Shown here piece after piece: positions 63,390-64,000 of a DNA stretch of 64,000 nt. The stretch comes from Fidelibacterota bacterium. GTDB lineage: Bacteria > Fidelibacterota > Marinisomatia > Marinisomatales > TCS55. The notes under the pieces are model-generated. The model worked only from the letters and a program-made list of their open reading frames with translations, had not been told where the DNA came from and ran no database searches. The translations under genes were made by a program, and so were the position numbers. Position 1 is the stretch's first letter. Each line of letters opens with the position of its first letter. The stretch is taken from NCBI GenBank assembly GCA_004124385.1, contig SCKN01000005.1, forward strand, positions 1 to 64,000, written 5' to 3'.

Positions 63390-64000
63390 ATTAACAAAAA
63401 AAAATCTTTCTCATAATTTATATTTAAACTGCTTTCATGAATTCAGCTGGGGGTTTGGTTTAGCGTTTCATACAACGTATGCAATTATACCATTGTTTTT
63501 AAAAAAACTGGGTGCCCCAGATAGTGTTATAATTTCAGTTGCCGGATTATTTAGTATTTTAATTGCATTTCCCATGTTTTTTTCTGCAATCCTTAGCCGA
63601 AATATTCGCAATATTAAAAAGGCTGTTTTTATATCTCATTTATTTGCTCTTCCACCTATGTTTTTTGCAGGATTTCTATTTGCATTTTTGACACCGACAG
63701 GACCAAATGCTTGGATGTATTACTATGCCTGTTTCATTTTATACTGTTTATCTTTGGGGTTTATTATTCCTATTTGGGCAGATTTTCTCTCCCATATTTT
63801 TCCGCGAAAATCCCGGGGTCATTATTTGGGTATTTCATTTGCATTTAATAGTGTTGGTGGTTTTTTTGGAGGTATTATTGTTAAAATACTGTTGAATAGT
63901 TCTGTCCCTTTTCCAAATAATTTTGGGTGGGGTTTCATCATTATGGGTGTTTCAATGGGTTTAGGTGTTTTTATTTACTTATTCTATAACGTTGAAAATA
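63382..64000 (+). CDS. MFS-like transporter (3' end beyond the window)
   Basis: The gene starts with ATG at 63382 inside the end of the EamA gene and stays open to the right edge, giving 206 residues. It has several hydrophobic helices (FGLAFHTTYAIIPLFLKKLG, SVAGLFSILIAFPMFFSAIL) and a mid-region (IIPIWADFLSHIFPRKSRG, HYLGISFAFNSVG) that fits a major facilitator. The substrate is unknown. The overlap suggests translation coupled to the EamA protein. Confidence 0.75.
   Translation, partial: MVELTKKNLSHNLYLNCFHEFSWGFGLAFHTTYAIIPLFLKKLGAPDSVIISVAGLFSILIAFPMFFSAILSRNIRNIKKAVFISHLFALPPMFFAGFLFAFLTPTGPNAWMYYYACFILYCLSLGFIIPIWADFLSHIFPRKSRGHYLGISFAFNSVGGFFGGIIVKILLNSSVPFPNNFGWGFIIMGVSMGLGVFIYLFYNVEN

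Overview
The window is a gene-dense, low-GC bacterial chromosome segment: one tRNA, no rRNA, no CRISPR array and no insertion sequence. It comes from a Gram-negative, LPS-making bacterium. Lipid A genes (lpxA, lpxC, lpxD, an LpxL-like acyltransferase), BamA, an OmpH/Skp chaperone and several outer-membrane barrels are present. The truncated first gene ends in a domain resembling type IX secretion (Por) sorting tails. With the short adenylate kinase, eukaryotic-type glutamine synthetase, FloA/NfeD pair and a membrane pyrophosphatase, this suggests the Fibrobacteres-Chlorobi-Bacteroidetes side of the tree, most likely a Marinimicrobia (SAR406)-type marine bacterium. The taxon is an inference.

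Layout. 1-2053: end of a secreted protein, a barrel protein and a PDZ protein. 2099-8978: a tight plus-strand run of an M23 peptidase, a rhomboid protease, then nucleoside salvage and nucleotide kinases (cdd, udk, tdk, a CNT transporter, adk, coaE). 8975-11814: minus-strand NfeD, FloA and a small membrane protein. 11910-14060: lipid A acyltransferase, tsaC and a DUF3108 protein. 14041-24005: a minus-strand envelope operon (uppS, bamA, ompH, lpxD, lpxC, fabZ, lpxA, an unknown protein, dxr, rseP). 24109-29862: unknown membrane proteins, a cysteine-free Mrp ATPase, two ferredoxins, an MFS carrier and an FGGY kinase.

29914-about 32651 is the accessory part: a small chromosomal integron. An IntI-type integrase on the minus strand faces away from two plus-strand gene cassettes. 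The first cassette ends in an attC site whose L'' and L' arms pair perfectly apart from two extrahelical bases. The second ends in a related but decayed attC.

32652-48476 holds peptidases, mutY, plsC, a lipase, a haem/copper monooxygenase-like lipoprotein, GSII with an Lrp-type regulator, an M1 peptidase with a barrel-like C-terminus, and priA. 48580-61228 is a minus-strand housekeeping block (rplI, rpsR, rpsF, hppA, pth, rplY, prs, tRNA-Gln, ispE, ispF, ispD, queA, ruvB, uvrA). 61229-64000 contains a broken proline-catabolism gene remnant, a YqgE protein and two transporters, the last cut by the window edge.

Two genes, lpxA and the cassette 2 lipoprotein, have no ATG, GTG or TTG where the protein must begin. 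Each has an ATT codon at good distance from a Shine-Dalgarno sequence. Nothing here is clearly a wholly new system; the integron and the AUU starts are the main leads.
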